64,000 bases of DNA, taken from the NCBI RefSeq assembly GCF_004152865.1, contig NZ_SEOO01000001.1:1-64000 (forward strand), given 5' to 3'. Position numbers and translations under genes: made by a program. The notes under the pieces are model-generated. The model was not told the origin of the DNA and ran no database searches. It saw only the letters and a list, made by a program, of their open reading frames with translations. The DNA comes from Sphingobium cupriresistens (GTDB lineage Bacteria > Pseudomonadota > Alphaproteobacteria > Sphingomonadales > Sphingomonadaceae). Numbering within the stretch: position 1 is the first letter of the stretch; each line of letters opens with the position of its first letter. Shown piece after piece: positions 35,709 through 47,453 of this stretch.

Positions 35709-37696
35709 GATCCGATATCCTTGACCGATACGAGACACGCGAGCGGCTCCCTGATCCGGCAGCGCAGGCCAACCGGCGGGCCGCCGTCCGCGCGCCAGAT
35801 CGGATCGACCGACGCGAAGAGCAGATGGTCGATTCCCTCGGCCTGCGCCCGGCGCCGCATGTCTTGGGGACTGAGCGCCGTTTCGAAAATCGGCCGCAGC
35901 CGGGCGATGCGCCGCTGGACGGCATCCTGGGATGCGCCGAACAGATTGGCTTCCCGATCCGCGACGCCGGTGCGCTGCACGCCATAGAGGCCGAAATTAA
36001 AGATGCGCCGATGGAGCGCGGGATTATGCTGGATCACGGCGTTGGCTGGGAGCAGGCGGGCGGCCCGTTCATAGACCCGCCGCTGGTCGTCGTCATCGGC
36101 GCGCGGGCTGATCAACTCGCTGAACGAGGTACGGAACCAGGGCGGCCGGATCAGACGCAGGCCGACCACGTCCCAGACGACGGCTGCGATCCCTAGCGCC
36201 AGCAGCAGGCGGAAGGTCAACGGCTGGCCGCGCAATGTCGGGATCGGCCCCTGCAGCCAGGCGGCAGTCCACAGCATCGCGGCGCACTGGGCGAACCAGA
36301 TCGAGCGCCAGGCCAGATCGTTGTTGATGATCGTGGATTTGAGGAAGCTGGCGATGAGCAGCGAGCAGGCTGCGCTCGCCAGCAGCAGCATCTGCACCGG
36401 CTCGCGCCGGTCGAAGCGGCGCGACCGCAACCAGCCGATCGTGCCCCAAATGAAGATGCCAAACTCCATTGCATAGTTGAGCGGCAACAGCGCGAGGTGA
36501 AGCCAGATCCAGCCGCCGCCTTCGGGCAGCAGCACGGTGAAGGGGCGGACGGCAAACGCGATCGGCAATCCGCTGTCGTGGCGATAGCTGAGGAGGTCGG
36601 ACAATTGCACCGACGCGGCGACCAGTGCGACCAGCCCGGCCACCGGGAGCAGCGGTTCGCGGCGCCGCAGGGCAAGGACGCCCCAGCCGACGAGGATGGG
36701 TGCGGCGGTGATCATGATCCAGACCGAGGAGCCGAAGCAGGTGGCGATGCCCAGCCCCGCAGCGCCGGCCAGCACCCAGCGCGCTGACGTCGCGCAATGC
36801 TGCGCGCGGGCGAGAAGCAGAAAGGCGCCCCATGCCGCGATCATCGCAGTCATGTGATGGGGCACCCACAGGGTCGATCGCAGCGCGAAGACGATCTCCG
36901 TATTCCACCAGTCTGACTGCGCCTCTATCTTGCCGCTGGCTATCAGCCGCACGATCATCATCAGCAGGTCCGCGCCGGAGGTGACGCAGAAGAGCAGGAG
37001 GAGGTTGAGAAAGGCGCGTTCTCGTCCGATACGGATCAGCCGGGCATCGACCGCAATCCGCCACAGCAGCGCGACCAGGGCAAGGCCCGCCCAGAAATCC
37101 GCCGCAGCGAAGGCCATGCGCGCGTCAATGACGCCGCCGCCGGACCAGAGGAGCGCGGCCGGCCAGAGGTAGAAATAATAATAATAGCCGACAAAGCCGG
37201 GGCGGGCGAAGAAGGGATCGGCGAAAGGCAGCCCCTCCCGCGCGATCGCGCCAGTGACGGCGGCATGTTTCACCAGGTCGAGATCAAGCAGCGACTGGTT
37301 GAGTGTGCCGCCGACGCTGAAATCGACAAAGACGAAGGCGACGACGATCGCCCAGAGCATGATGAACGGCGCTGCGAGCATCCAACCGGATCGTCCGGCA
37401 GGCATGAACTGGCGCGGCTGCATCAGGGCGATGAGGGCGAGCGCGCCATGCAGGCACGCCATCAGCGCCATGCCGCCGACCCGGACCAGCAGAGCATCGA
37501 TCGCAGGAAGCAGAGTCACCGCCAGCAGCAGCGCCCAACTCAGCCTGTCCCAACCCCGGCCGCAATCCACCCCGAAGCGATCGAACAGGCTGGCGATGCC
37601 GACGCCAGGCAGCAATAGCCAGCCGATGCCGAGCAGAAGGCCAAGGGCCAGCCCGATGATGTCCGCCGCGAACAGGCTATCCATGGCGGACGCCAT
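35705..37696 (-). CDS. Multipass membrane protein, possible GT-C-like glycosyltransferase (663 aa)
   Basis: At least ten hydrophobic helices from the N-terminus to about residue 510, then a soluble C-terminal domain of about 150 residues. Long loops between helices (after VFVDFSVGGTLNQSLLDLDLVKHAA and around DPFFARPGFVGYYYYFYLWPAALLW) resemble the luminal-facing loops of GT-C glycosyltransferases or related polymer-handling proteins. Acidic Asp pairs in the first large loop (DFS, DLDLVKH) could be catalytic, but no signature is certain. It is followed by the coupled winged-helix membrane protein. Start ATG 37696, with ATG 37684 possible. Function unknown. Confidence 0.7.
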   Translation of the reverse strand: MASAMDSLFAADIIGLALGLLLGIGWLLLPGVGIASLFDRFGVDCGRGWDRLSWALLLAVTLLPAIDALLVRVGGMALMACLHGALALIALMQPRQFMPAGRSGWMLAAPFIMLWAIVVAFVFVDFSVGGTLNQSLLDLDLVKHAAVTGAIAREGLPFADPFFARPGFVGYYYYFYLWPAALLWSGGGVIDARMAFAAADFWAGLALVALLWRIAVDARLIRIGRERAFLNLLLLFCVTSGADLLMMIVRLIASGKIEAQSDWWNTEIVFALRSTLWVPHHMTAMIAAWGAFLLLARAQHCATSARWVLAGAAGLGIATCFGSSVWIMITAAPILVGWGVLALRRREPLLPVAGLVALVAASVQLSDLLSYRHDSGLPIAFAVRPFTVLLPEGGGWIWLHLALLPLNYAMEFGIFIWGTIGWLRSRRFDRREPVQMLLLASAACSLLIASFLKSTIINNDLAWRSIWFAQCAAMLWTAAWLQGPIPTLRGQPLTFRLLLALGIAAVVWDVVGLRLIRPPWFRTSFSELISPRADDDDQRRVYERAARLLPANAVIQHNPALHRRIFNFGLYGVQRTGVADREANLFGASQDAVQRRIARLRPIFETALSPQDMRRRAQAEGIDHLLFASVDPIWRADGGPPVGLRCRIREPLACLVSVKDIGS

Positions 37697-37812
37697 GGTG
37701 GCGGGCCGGGCCGAATCGGATCGGGTAAGGGGCTATTATCAAAAGTCGCATCGACCCAATGCCTAGGCGATCGGGGTAAATGGCTGTTTAACCGTTGCGA
37801 TCGGCGGAAACG

Positions 37813-37847
37813 AAAAAGGCGGCCCGTATAGACGGGCCGCCCTTTTT
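37813..37847. terminator. Bidirectional terminator after the atp operon
   Basis: AAAAA, then the ten-base arm GGCGGCCCGT, a four-base loop ATAG, the perfect complement ACGGGCCGCC, then CTTTTT. A- and T-runs flank both sides, so it can stop transcription in either direction. It lies 25 bases beyond the atpC stop. Confidence 0.9.
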
Positions 37848-37871
37848 GCACATGCGTGGCCAGTTGGCCTG

Positions 37872-38126
37872 TCAGCCGGCCTTTTCTGCCAGGACCGTCA
37901 GGCCCTTTTCATTCACTTCGGCAAAGCCGCCTTCGACCGGGATGATTTCCGGCGCGGCGCCGGCCGACGCAAATATCTGGATGCTGCCGTCGCGGACCGT
38001 TGACATGAAGGGCGCATGACCCTCCAGCACGCCGAAGTCGCCATCGGTGCCGGGCACCACGACCTGCCAGACTTCCGCCGAGCGGACGAGCTTTTCCGGG
38101 GTTACGAGTTCGAAATGCAGTGCCAT
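37872..38126 (-). CDS. atpC: F1 ATP synthase epsilon subunit (84 aa)
   Basis: Last gene of the F1 operon. The sequence [45 protein letters not shown] is the standard epsilon beta-sandwich, which sits at the foot of the central stalk and regulates the rotor. At 84 residues it has only this domain and lacks the C-terminal helical hairpin that inhibits ATPase activity in many bacteria, as is common in alphaproteobacteria. It is separated from atpD by about 165 bases that hold a repeat cluster. Confidence 0.95.
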   Translation of the reverse strand: MALHFELVTPEKLVRSAEVWQVVVPGTDGDFGVLEGHAPFMSTVRDGSIQIFASAGAAPEIIPVEGGFAEVNEKGLTVLAEKAG

Positions 38127-38140
38127 TGTCTAGTCCTCAG

Positions 38141-38286
38141 AACCCCTCTCCCAACGGGAGAGGGAGGGGCCCGCCGCAAAGCGGTGGGAGGGTGAGAGCT
38201 ATCGCAATGCCTTGCGCGCCCTCATCCAACTTCGACTAGCCGGCAAGCCGGCAAGTCTGCTTGTCCTTCTCCCACAGGGAGAGGAT
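38141..38286. repeat. Cluster of short inverted repeats between atpD and atpC
   Basis: Three hairpins are readable: CCCCTCTCCCAACGGGAGAGGG (about 38143-38164), CCCGCCGCAAAGCGGTGGG (about 38170-38188), and CCTTCTCCCACAGGGAGAGG (about 38265-38284). This is the dispersed repeat type (CTCTCCC...GGGAGAG) seen in many proteobacterial genomes, and it widens the gap inside an otherwise compact operon. It could alter atpC mRNA stability or dosage. Confidence 0.7.
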
Positions 38287-38290
38287 GGTT

Positions 38291-39760
<1,470 letters not shown>

Positions 39761-40645
39761 TTAGAGGGCTTCCGCGCCCGAAATGATTTCGACGAGTTCG
39801 GTGGTGATCGCGGCCTGGCGGCTGCGGTTATACTGGATCGTCAGCTTGCTGATCAGGTCGCCGGCGTTGCGCGTTGCGTTGTCCATCGCGGTCATCGACG
39901 CGCCCTGTTCTGATGCGTTATTTTCCAGCAGCGCCTTGAACAGCTGGATCGCGACGTTGCGCGGCAACAGGTCGTCCAGGATCGCTTCCTCGCTTGGCTC
40001 ATATTCCACCGTGGCGGGAATGGCGTTGCGGTCGGCGTCGGCCGGGATCTTGACCGGGATGATCTGCTGCTCGGTCGGGATCTGCGCCAGCGCGGACTTG
40101 AAGCGCGAGTAGAAGAGATGCGCGACGTCGAACTTGCCGTCGAGGAACATCTTGCTGAGTTCCTGTCCGATCGCCTGCGCCTGATCATAGCCGGGCTGCT
40201 TGGCGCCGGTGGTGTCATATTGCGCGACGATCTTGCCCGGATAGGCGCGGTTGATGACCGGGCGCCCCTTGCGGCCGATCAGGTAGAATTGCACCTTCTT
40301 GCCGTCCAGCTCCAGCGCGCGTGCCTTGGCGAGCGCCGCCTTGACGATATTGGCGTTGAACGCGCCGGCCAGGCCCCGGTCGGAGTTGGCGACGACCAGC
40401 AGATGGACTTCGTCCTTGCCAGTGCCGGCGAGCAGCGGGGACGCGCCTTCGCCGGCGCCGCCCGCGATCTTCGACGCCAGGCTGGCGACGACCGCTTCCA
40501 GACGGCTGGAATAGGGGCGGGCGGCCTCGGCCGCGGCCTGCGCCTTGCGCAGTTTCGCGGCGGCGACCATCTGCTTCGCCTTGGTGATCTTCTGGGTCGA
40601 TTTTACCGACCCAATGCGGATCTTCAATTCTTTGAGGCTAGCCAT
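39761..40645 (-). CDS. atpG: F1 ATP synthase gamma subunit (294 aa)
   Basis: Central rotor stalk. It has the conserved long N-terminal helix [20 protein letters not shown] and the C-terminal counterpart [46 protein letters not shown], which form the coiled coil that turns inside alpha3beta3. The insertion [13 protein letters not shown] is usual. It lies between atpA and atpD, preceded by a short inverted repeat in the atpA-atpG gap. Confidence 0.98.
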   Translation of the reverse strand: MASLKELKIRIGSVKSTQKITKAKQMVAAAKLRKAQAAAEAARPYSSRLEAVVASLASKIAGGAGEGASPLLAGTGKDEVHLLVVANSDRGLAGAFNANIVKAALAKARALELDGKKVQFYLIGRKGRPVINRAYPGKIVAQYDTTGAKQPGYDQAQAIGQELSKMFLDGKFDVAHLFYSRFKSALAQIPTEQQIIPVKIPADADRNAIPATVEYEPSEEAILDDLLPRNVAIQLFKALLENNASEQGASMTAMDNATRNAGDLISKLTIQYNRSRQAAITTELVEIISGAEAL

Positions 40646-40659
40646 GACGAACCCTTCAG

Positions 40660-40691
40660 TTCGTCATCCCAGCCTGCGCCGGGATGACGAA
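40660..40691. repeat. Inverted repeat between atpA and atpG
   Basis: TTCGTCATCCC at 40660-40670 pairs perfectly with GGGATGACGAA at 40681-40691 around AGCCTGCGCC. The CGTCATCCC...GGGATGACG form is a common dispersed element in alphaproteobacteria. It sits in the short atpA-atpG gap of the leftward operon. Confidence 0.7.
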
Positions 40692-40698
40692 AAATATC

Positions 40699-42231
<1,533 letters not shown>

Positions 42232-42786
42232 TTAGCCTTTCATCGCCTGGGCGAGCGTATTCAAACGTGTGCGGATGGAGCTGTCGATCATCTGGCTGCC
42301 GATCTTGACGACCAGCCCGCCCAGGATCGCGGGGTCGACCTTCGCGTCGAGCATGACGTCGCGGCCGACGCGCGCCTTCAGGCTCTTGGTCAGAGCGCCC
42401 ATCTGGGTCTTGGTCAGGGGGTGGGCGCTCGTTACTTCGGCGCGGACCTCGCCCTTGTGATTCGACAGCAGCGTTTCATAGGCGCGGATGACCGCGGGCA
42501 GTTGGCCCAACCGACGATTCTCAGCAAGGACGCCCAGAAATTTCGTCGTCAGCGGGTCGGTGCCCATGGAGGATGCGACGGCGGCGATCGTTTGGCCACT
42601 TACATCCCGGCTGAGTACGGGGCTGTTGATCAGGCCCTTGAAATCGGGGGATTGGGCGACGGCCGCCTTCAACCCGGCCAGGCTGCCTGCCACCGTGTCG
42701 AGTGCGTTCGCGTCGCGGGCCAGATCGAACAGCGCCACCGCGTAGCGGCCGCTGAGGCTAGCCTGAATGCCGCTGTTAATCTCCAC
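42232..42786 (-). CDS. atpH: F1 ATP synthase delta subunit (184 aa)
   Basis: Peripheral stalk subunit (OSCP homolog) joining F1 to the b subunits. N-terminal helical domain with [21 protein letters not shown], then the C-terminal [56 protein letters not shown], the conserved end. It is the first gene of the F1 operon; the F0 genes are not in the window, as usual for alphaproteobacteria. The 180 bases upstream presumably hold the operon promoter. Confidence 0.97.
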   Translation of the reverse strand: MEINSGIQASLSGRYAVALFDLARDANALDTVAGSLAGLKAAVAQSPDFKGLINSPVLSRDVSGQTIAAVASSMGTDPLTTKFLGVLAENRRLGQLPAVIRAYETLLSNHKGEVRAEVTSAHPLTKTQMGALTKSLKARVGRDVMLDAKVDPAILGGLVVKIGSQMIDSSIRTRLNTLAQAMKG

Positions 42787-42969
42787 GCGCTTGCCGTCCT
42801 CCGTAATTGCGGGTCATGCAAAAAGAGGGCGCGGTCTGATCCCGTCCCGTGCCCCTGTTGCCCGGCCGGTTAGCAGCGGGATTATGACTATGCAAGTCAT
42901 GTGACGCGATTCCATCGATAGTGCGAAATCACGTCTATTTGACTGAGTATTTCAGCCGCGACGAATCGG

Positions 42970-44541
42970 TTATTCGGCAGGATCGGCCGGGGCAAGCCGT
43001 CCCTTTTGGCAATGATAGACAATCCGCTCGTTGGGCTGGGCGGACAACAACGCGCCAAGGTCGGTCTGGAGCGTGGCGATCCGGGCGAGCAGGGCGGAGT
43101 CGGCGCCGCAGCCCTTGATCGTCCCCTTACCCGTCTCGTCCTTCAAAAGCGCGCGCGCCTTGTCCATCGTATCCAGATCAGGCAGCCAGCGTTGCACCCG
43201 CAGCGTGCCGGTCGCCGGGTCGAACTGGCTGGTGGACACATAATTGGCCTCGTCGGGCACGCTGGCGCGCTGCCACAGGGTGCCGGACGCGACATATTGG
43301 GTGTCGCCGTTGACGCAGCCGCCTTCCGCCCAATTGAGGCCGATATCGTTGGGCTGTGATATCGTCAGCCTGCTGCGCGCCAGGTCGATCTTGCAGACAT
43401 TCTCGCCGCTCCAGGCGAAGGCGCTGTTGCCCACGATAGACTTGTCCGCAGGCAGCTTCACTCGCTCGTCGATGCTGGCAAAGCTGGGCTTGAGGAAGAA
43501 GAGGCCCAGCGCCGCGAACAGCAGCACGCCGCCGCCCGCCAGGAACCAGGTCGACTGTTTTTCCTTGCCCTGTGTGTAGAACAGCCCGCCCGCGCCCAAG
43601 CCCAGAACCGCGAGCGCCAGCAGGACGGCGGCGCCCGCCATCGCATTTTCGCGCGCGGTGATGACGTCGCGTTCCGCGGCGTCGCGGGCGCGGGTTATCG
43701 CCTGTTCGCGCGCGTCGGCGCTGGCCCGGCTCTTCTGCTCGGTCGCCTGCGATTCGCGCTGGGTGATGCTGGCCTCCGCCGCGTCGGCCTCCGCCATGGA
43801 GCGGCAGGGCACGACGGTATGGAGCGAGGAAACGCCGGCCTGGCGCAGGAAGGAGGCGACCTCGCGCCAAGACACGGCGAATCCGAATTCCGCATCATTG
43901 CCGTCCGACACCGACCCGAAGCTGTTGACGCCCAGCACCCGGCCGCAATCGTCGGTCAGCGGCCCGCCGCTGTTGCCGGCCGCGAGCGGGGCGGTGTGCA
44001 GCAGCGTGTCGAAACTCTGGCTGGCGCGGCCGGACGAGATATTACCACTGGTCTTCACCGTCGCGAGCGGCTCGACCATCTGCTTGAGGCCGAGCCCCTG
44101 CGCCCGATCGACCGTGCCGGGATAGCCGATCGCGGTCACATGCTGCCCGTCGGTCACGGCCCCGGCGTAGAAGGTCGACACCGGCAGGCGGCCTTCCTCC
44201 AGCTTGATCAGGGCCAGGTCGTTGCCCGGCGAATAGGCGATGATTCGCCCGCCATAGGTCTTGCGCCCTTCCGACGGTATGACGCCGATGACGAGATTTT
44301 TCTCCTCGCGCGCCAGTTCGACGACATGGGCGTTGGTCAGCACCTTGTCCGGTGCGACGGCAAAGCCGCTGCCATGGCCGACGAAATAGGCGTCTGATCC
44401 ATCTGTCGCGACCAGCGCGACGCGCACGACCCCGCGTGCGGCGGCGGCGATGTCCTGCTGTTCGGCATGGAGCGACGCAGGCGCAAGCAAGGCGATCAGG
44501 CAGCCTAGGGCAGGGGCGAAGCGGCGGAATAGGGCGATCAT
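42970..44541 (-). CDS. Trypsin-like serine protease with internal coiled coil and membrane helices (523 aa)
   Basis: Signal peptide ending near LHA, then a trypsin-fold domain with H72 (TNAHVV), D108 (GNDLALI) and S191 (AAGNSGGPL), a complete triad of the DegP-like kind but with no PDZ domain. Residues about 250-305 are a charged Ala/Glu/Arg/Gln coiled coil, followed by two hydrophobic helices (about 306-323 and 330-348) and a periplasmic-type C-terminal domain with a disulfide-capable pair (CKID and GGCVNGD). The architecture suggests a membrane-anchored envelope protease or stress sensor. I do not recognise the C-terminal domain. It lies upstream of the atp operon on the same strand. Confidence 0.8.
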   Translation of the reverse strand: MIALFRRFAPALGCLIALLAPASLHAEQQDIAAAARGVVRVALVATDGSDAYFVGHGSGFAVAPDKVLTNAHVVELAREEKNLVIGVIPSEGRKTYGGRIIAYSPGNDLALIKLEEGRLPVSTFYAGAVTDGQHVTAIGYPGTVDRAQGLGLKQMVEPLATVKTSGNISSGRASQSFDTLLHTAPLAAGNSGGPLTDDCGRVLGVNSFGSVSDGNDAEFGFAVSWREVASFLRQAGVSSLHTVVPCRSMAEADAAEASITQRESQATEQKSRASADAREQAITRARDAAERDVITARENAMAGAAVLLALAVLGLGAGGLFYTQGKEKQSTWFLAGGGVLLFAALGLFFLKPSFASIDERVKLPADKSIVGNSAFAWSGENVCKIDLARSRLTISQPNDIGLNWAEGGCVNGDTQYVASGTLWQRASVPDEANYVSTSQFDPATGTLRVQRWLPDLDTMDKARALLKDETGKGTIKGCGADSALLARIATLQTDLGALLSAQPNERIVYHCQKGRLAPADPAE

Positions 44542-44652
44542 CGTGGCGCATTCATATGCGATGCCGGGCGCGGCGCAATCGGGAAATGCCGCGGCGCCTT
44601 TGACAGCAAGGCGCGGGAAGCATGGTCAAGCGCGCCGGGCTATCCCATATGC

Positions 44653-45726
44653 ATGAACCAGATGACTCGCTTTAAACCCGCCCCAAACCGCGTTGACGCC
44701 GCGATGCCGGACGATAACGCCTGCTGGGACGCCTTCGTGGCGCGCGACCGGGCGATGGACGGTCGCTTCGTCGGCTGCGTCGCGACGACCGGCATCTATT
44801 GCAAGCCCAGTTGCGCCGCGCGGCACCCCAAGCGGGAGAATATGGCCTTCCTGCCCGATCCGGCGGCGGCGCGAGCGGCGGGCTATCGCGCCTGCCTGCG
44901 CTGCCGTCCCGATGCGGTCGGGCGCGACCGGCTGGCGGTGGCGGCGGCGATCGCCTTTATCGAGGCGGCGGAGGAAACGCCCCGGCTGGAGGCAATCGCC
45001 GTCCATGCCGGCTATGCGCCGCATCATTTCCACCGCCTGTTCAAGCGCGAAACGGGGCTGACCCCCGCCGCCTATGCCCGCGGCGTGCGGGCTGGGCGGC
45101 TCAAGGCGGCGCTGGCGCAGCCGGGCAGCGTGACCGCGGCCATCTATGACGCGGGCTATAGCGCGCCGAGCCGGGCCTATGCTGATGCGCGGCAGCATCT
45201 GGGCATGACGCCGAGCGCCTGGAAGGATGGCGGGCGTGGCGCGGCGATTCGTTGGCGCGTGGTGGACACTAGTCTGGGGGCGATGCTGGTGGCGGCGACG
45301 GACAAAGGGTTGTGCCGGATCAGCTTTGATGAAGGAGAGGCGGACTTGCGCGCGCGCTTCCCCCACGCCACGCTGCTGCCTGCGGACGAGGCGCTCGACG
45401 CGATGGCGCAGCGGGTGGCGGCGCTGGTCGATGATCCCGCGTCTGGCGCCGACCTGCCGATCGATGTGCGCGGCACGGCGTTTCAGCAGGCGGTCTGGGC
45501 GGCGCTGCGCGCGATCCCGGCTGGCGAGACGCGCAGCTATGGCGCAATCGCCACGGCGATCGGACGCCCCGGCGCGGTCCGGGCGGCGGGGAAGGCGTGC
45601 GGCGGTAATAATCTGGCCGTGCTCGTCCCTTGCCACCGCGTTGTGCGCGGGGACGGCAGTATCGGCGGCTATGCCTGGGGCATTGAAAGGAAGCAGGCGC
45701 TGCTGGCGCATGAAAGGCGCAAGTGA
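44653..45726 (+). CDS. ada: Bifunctional Ada: DNA alkylation repair regulator and methyltransferase (357 aa)
   Basis: Domains in order: Ada zinc domain with C50, C54, C81 and C84 (GIYCKPSCAARHP and CLRCRP), where one Cys accepts methyl from phosphotriesters; an AraC-type HTH (about 95-190, with HHFHRLFKRETGLTP and YDAGYSAPSRAYADARQHLGMTP); and a C-terminal O6-methylguanine methyltransferase with C327 in VPCHRVVRGDGSIGGYAWG. Self-methylation turns it into an activator of its own regulon. The start is ATG 44653; ATG 44662 is possible. It is divergent from the protease gene, with 111 bases between. Confidence 0.95.
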   Translation: MNQMTRFKPAPNRVDAAMPDDNACWDAFVARDRAMDGRFVGCVATTGIYCKPSCAARHPKRENMAFLPDPAAARAAGYRACLRCRPDAVGRDRLAVAAAIAFIEAAEETPRLEAIAVHAGYAPHHFHRLFKRETGLTPAAYARGVRAGRLKAALAQPGSVTAAIYDAGYSAPSRAYADARQHLGMTPSAWKDGGRGAAIRWRVVDTSLGAMLVAATDKGLCRISFDEGEADLRARFPHATLLPADEALDAMAQRVAALVDDPASGADLPIDVRGTAFQQAVWAALRAIPAGETRSYGAIATAIGRPGAVRAAGKACGGNNLAVLVPCHRVVRGDGSIGGYAWGIERKQALLAHERRK

Positions 45727-45799
45727 TGGATTAAATTCATCTTTTCATTTCCGTCGCGCTCCGCCACCTTGGACCGGGACTTTGGGGGAACATGGGCGA

Positions 45800-47329
45800 A
45801 TGATGCGAATCTGCGTGAAGGCGCTGGCTGGGTTGGCGCTGGCGCTGTGCGGGATGGGAACGGCGCAGGCGGCGTGGTGGCAGGCGCAGGGCCGGCATTT
45901 CACGGTCTATAGCGAAGGCAATGACGAGAAATTGCGCGACTTTGCCGAACGACTGGAGAAGTTCGACTTCCTCCTGCGGCGATTGACCGGCGTGGCCAGT
46001 CCGGAAGCGGGCAGCCCGGTGAAGGTCTATATGCTGTCCAGCGAGGCCAAGGTGAAGGCGCTGGCGCGCAACCCCAATGTCGCGGGTCATTATACGACCT
46101 CGCAACGGACGGCCTATGCGTTTCTGTCGCGCGGCGGCAAGGACAGCAAATTCGACGTGGGCGCGGAAGAAGTCCTCTTTCACGAATATACCCATCATTT
46201 CATGCTGCACCATTTTCCCGCCGCTTATCCGACATGGTATGTCGAGGGGTTCGCGGAATTTTTCTCGGTCGTTAAGTTTCCGAAAGATGGCTCGATCCAG
46301 TTCGCCCATGTCCCCATGGCGCGGGTGCCGGGGCTGGTGCTGGGCCAGCCCTATCCGCTCAAGCAGCTTTTCGCCCGCGATACCGAGGGGCTGAACCTGC
46401 GCGATGGCGATCGCTATTATGGCACGGCATGGCTGCTGACCCATTATTATTTTCAGCAGAAGAATGCGCGCACAGCAGAAATTACCCAGTATCTGCGCGA
46501 TCTGGCCAGCGGCGCGGGTGACGTTCAGCCGGACCGCTATTTCAATGGTGGACTGGATGCGCTCGAAAAGGATCTTAAGGCCTATATGCGCCATCGGCTG
46601 AATATTTCGGTGCTGACCCCCAAGGAGATGGTGATTGGGACGATCGCCGTCAGCCCAATCGATCAGGCCCAAGGCGCTCTGATGGAAGATGAGCTATGGC
46701 TCATCCACCGTCCGCCTGAAGATGAACTTCCGGGCATTGCAGCGACGATCCGCACCAAGGCGGCGCAATATCCCGACAGCGCTTATGTGCAGGCGCTGCT
46801 CGCCGAAGCGGAATGGGCGGTCGAACAAAAGGACGCTGCGCTGGCCGCTGCCGACCGGGCCATCGCGCTCGACCCTAAATCGGCGCGCGCCTATGCGGTG
46901 CGGGCGAATGTGCTGCTGGAGCGAGCGCAGGACAGTGACGAGGAAGGCGACTGGAAGGCCGCGCTCACATCCATCGTGCGCGCTAATCGGGCCGATACCG
47001 AAGATCCGGTGCCGTTGGCGCTTTTCTATCGCTATCACGCCATGCGCGGGGGCAAGATGCCGGATTTGGGCTATGACGGCCTCTACAAGGCGTTCACCCT
47101 GTTGCCGCAAAATCCCAATTATCGCTTCAACATGGCGCAGGCGATGGCGTTTCGCGGCGAATATAAGGCCGCATCGATCCTGCTCGATCCGATCGCCTTC
47201 TCACCTCATGGGTCGGGGATGCGCGACGCGGCGTTGAAGATGAAGGCGCAATATGAGGTGCGAGGTGAGAAAAAGGCCGCTGCTAAGCCCGCTGTTCAAC
47301 CGGCTGGAAATCCCGCACCCGCTTCATGA
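45800..47329 (+). CDS. Secreted zinc-peptidase-like protein with TPR domain (509 aa)
   Basis: The start is at the ATG-ATG 45800/45803, giving a signal peptide MRICVKALAGLALALCGMGTAQA; the frame is open far upstream but that portion is out-of-frame Ada sequence. Residues about 25-200 contain VLFHEYTHHFM with HExxH at H128-E129-H132 and a probable third ligand E153 in YVEGFAEFF, the pattern of gluzincin-type metallopeptidases as in DUF1570-like proteins. From about 330 two or three TPR-like repeats follow (YVQALLAEAEWAVEQKDAALAAADRAIALDPKSARAYAVRAN). The product is predicted periplasmic or outside the cell; the target is unknown. Its tail overlaps the convergent DUF1289 gene. Confidence 0.8.
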   Translation: MMRICVKALAGLALALCGMGTAQAAWWQAQGRHFTVYSEGNDEKLRDFAERLEKFDFLLRRLTGVASPEAGSPVKVYMLSSEAKVKALARNPNVAGHYTTSQRTAYAFLSRGGKDSKFDVGAEEVLFHEYTHHFMLHHFPAAYPTWYVEGFAEFFSVVKFPKDGSIQFAHVPMARVPGLVLGQPYPLKQLFARDTEGLNLRDGDRYYGTAWLLTHYYFQQKNARTAEITQYLRDLASGAGDVQPDRYFNGGLDALEKDLKAYMRHRLNISVLTPKEMVIGTIAVSPIDQAQGALMEDELWLIHRPPEDELPGIAATIRTKAAQYPDSAYVQALLAEAEWAVEQKDAALAAADRAIALDPKSARAYAVRANVLLERAQDSDEEGDWKAALTSIVRANRADTEDPVPLALFYRYHAMRGGKMPDLGYDGLYKAFTLLPQNPNYRFNMAQAMAFRGEYKAASILLDPIAFSPHGSGMRDAALKMKAQYEVRGEKKAAAKPAVQPAGNPAPAS

Positions 47330-47453
47330 CGGCGGCGCGCGCCGCACCGCTCATGCTACGCCAATGGACGATCTCCTCTATCGTCCGGCCGCATCCGGTG
47401 CAGCTTTTCCGCTCCCGGTCCAGCGCACAGAGGTTTCGGCACGGCGTTTCCAT
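47283..47453 (-). CDS. DUF1289 small Cys-rich protein (56 aa)
   Basis: METPCRNLCALDRERKSCTGCGRTIEEIVHW has the DUF1289 pattern CxxxC...CxxCGRxxxEIxxW, likely a small zinc-binding protein of unknown role. The start is nested against priA: the priA TGA and this ATG share bases (TGATG), so it is probably co-translated. The 3' half overlaps the end of the convergent peptidase gene. A longer antisense frame through priA is spurious. Confidence 0.8.
   Translation of the reverse strand: METPCRNLCALDRERKSCTGCGRTIEEIVHWRSMSGAARAAVMKRVRDFQPVEQRA

Noticed and set aside
45227-45799. Upstream extension of the zinc-peptidase frame
   Set aside because: It is an out-of-frame reading of ada. The double ATG at 45800 opens a clean signal peptide.
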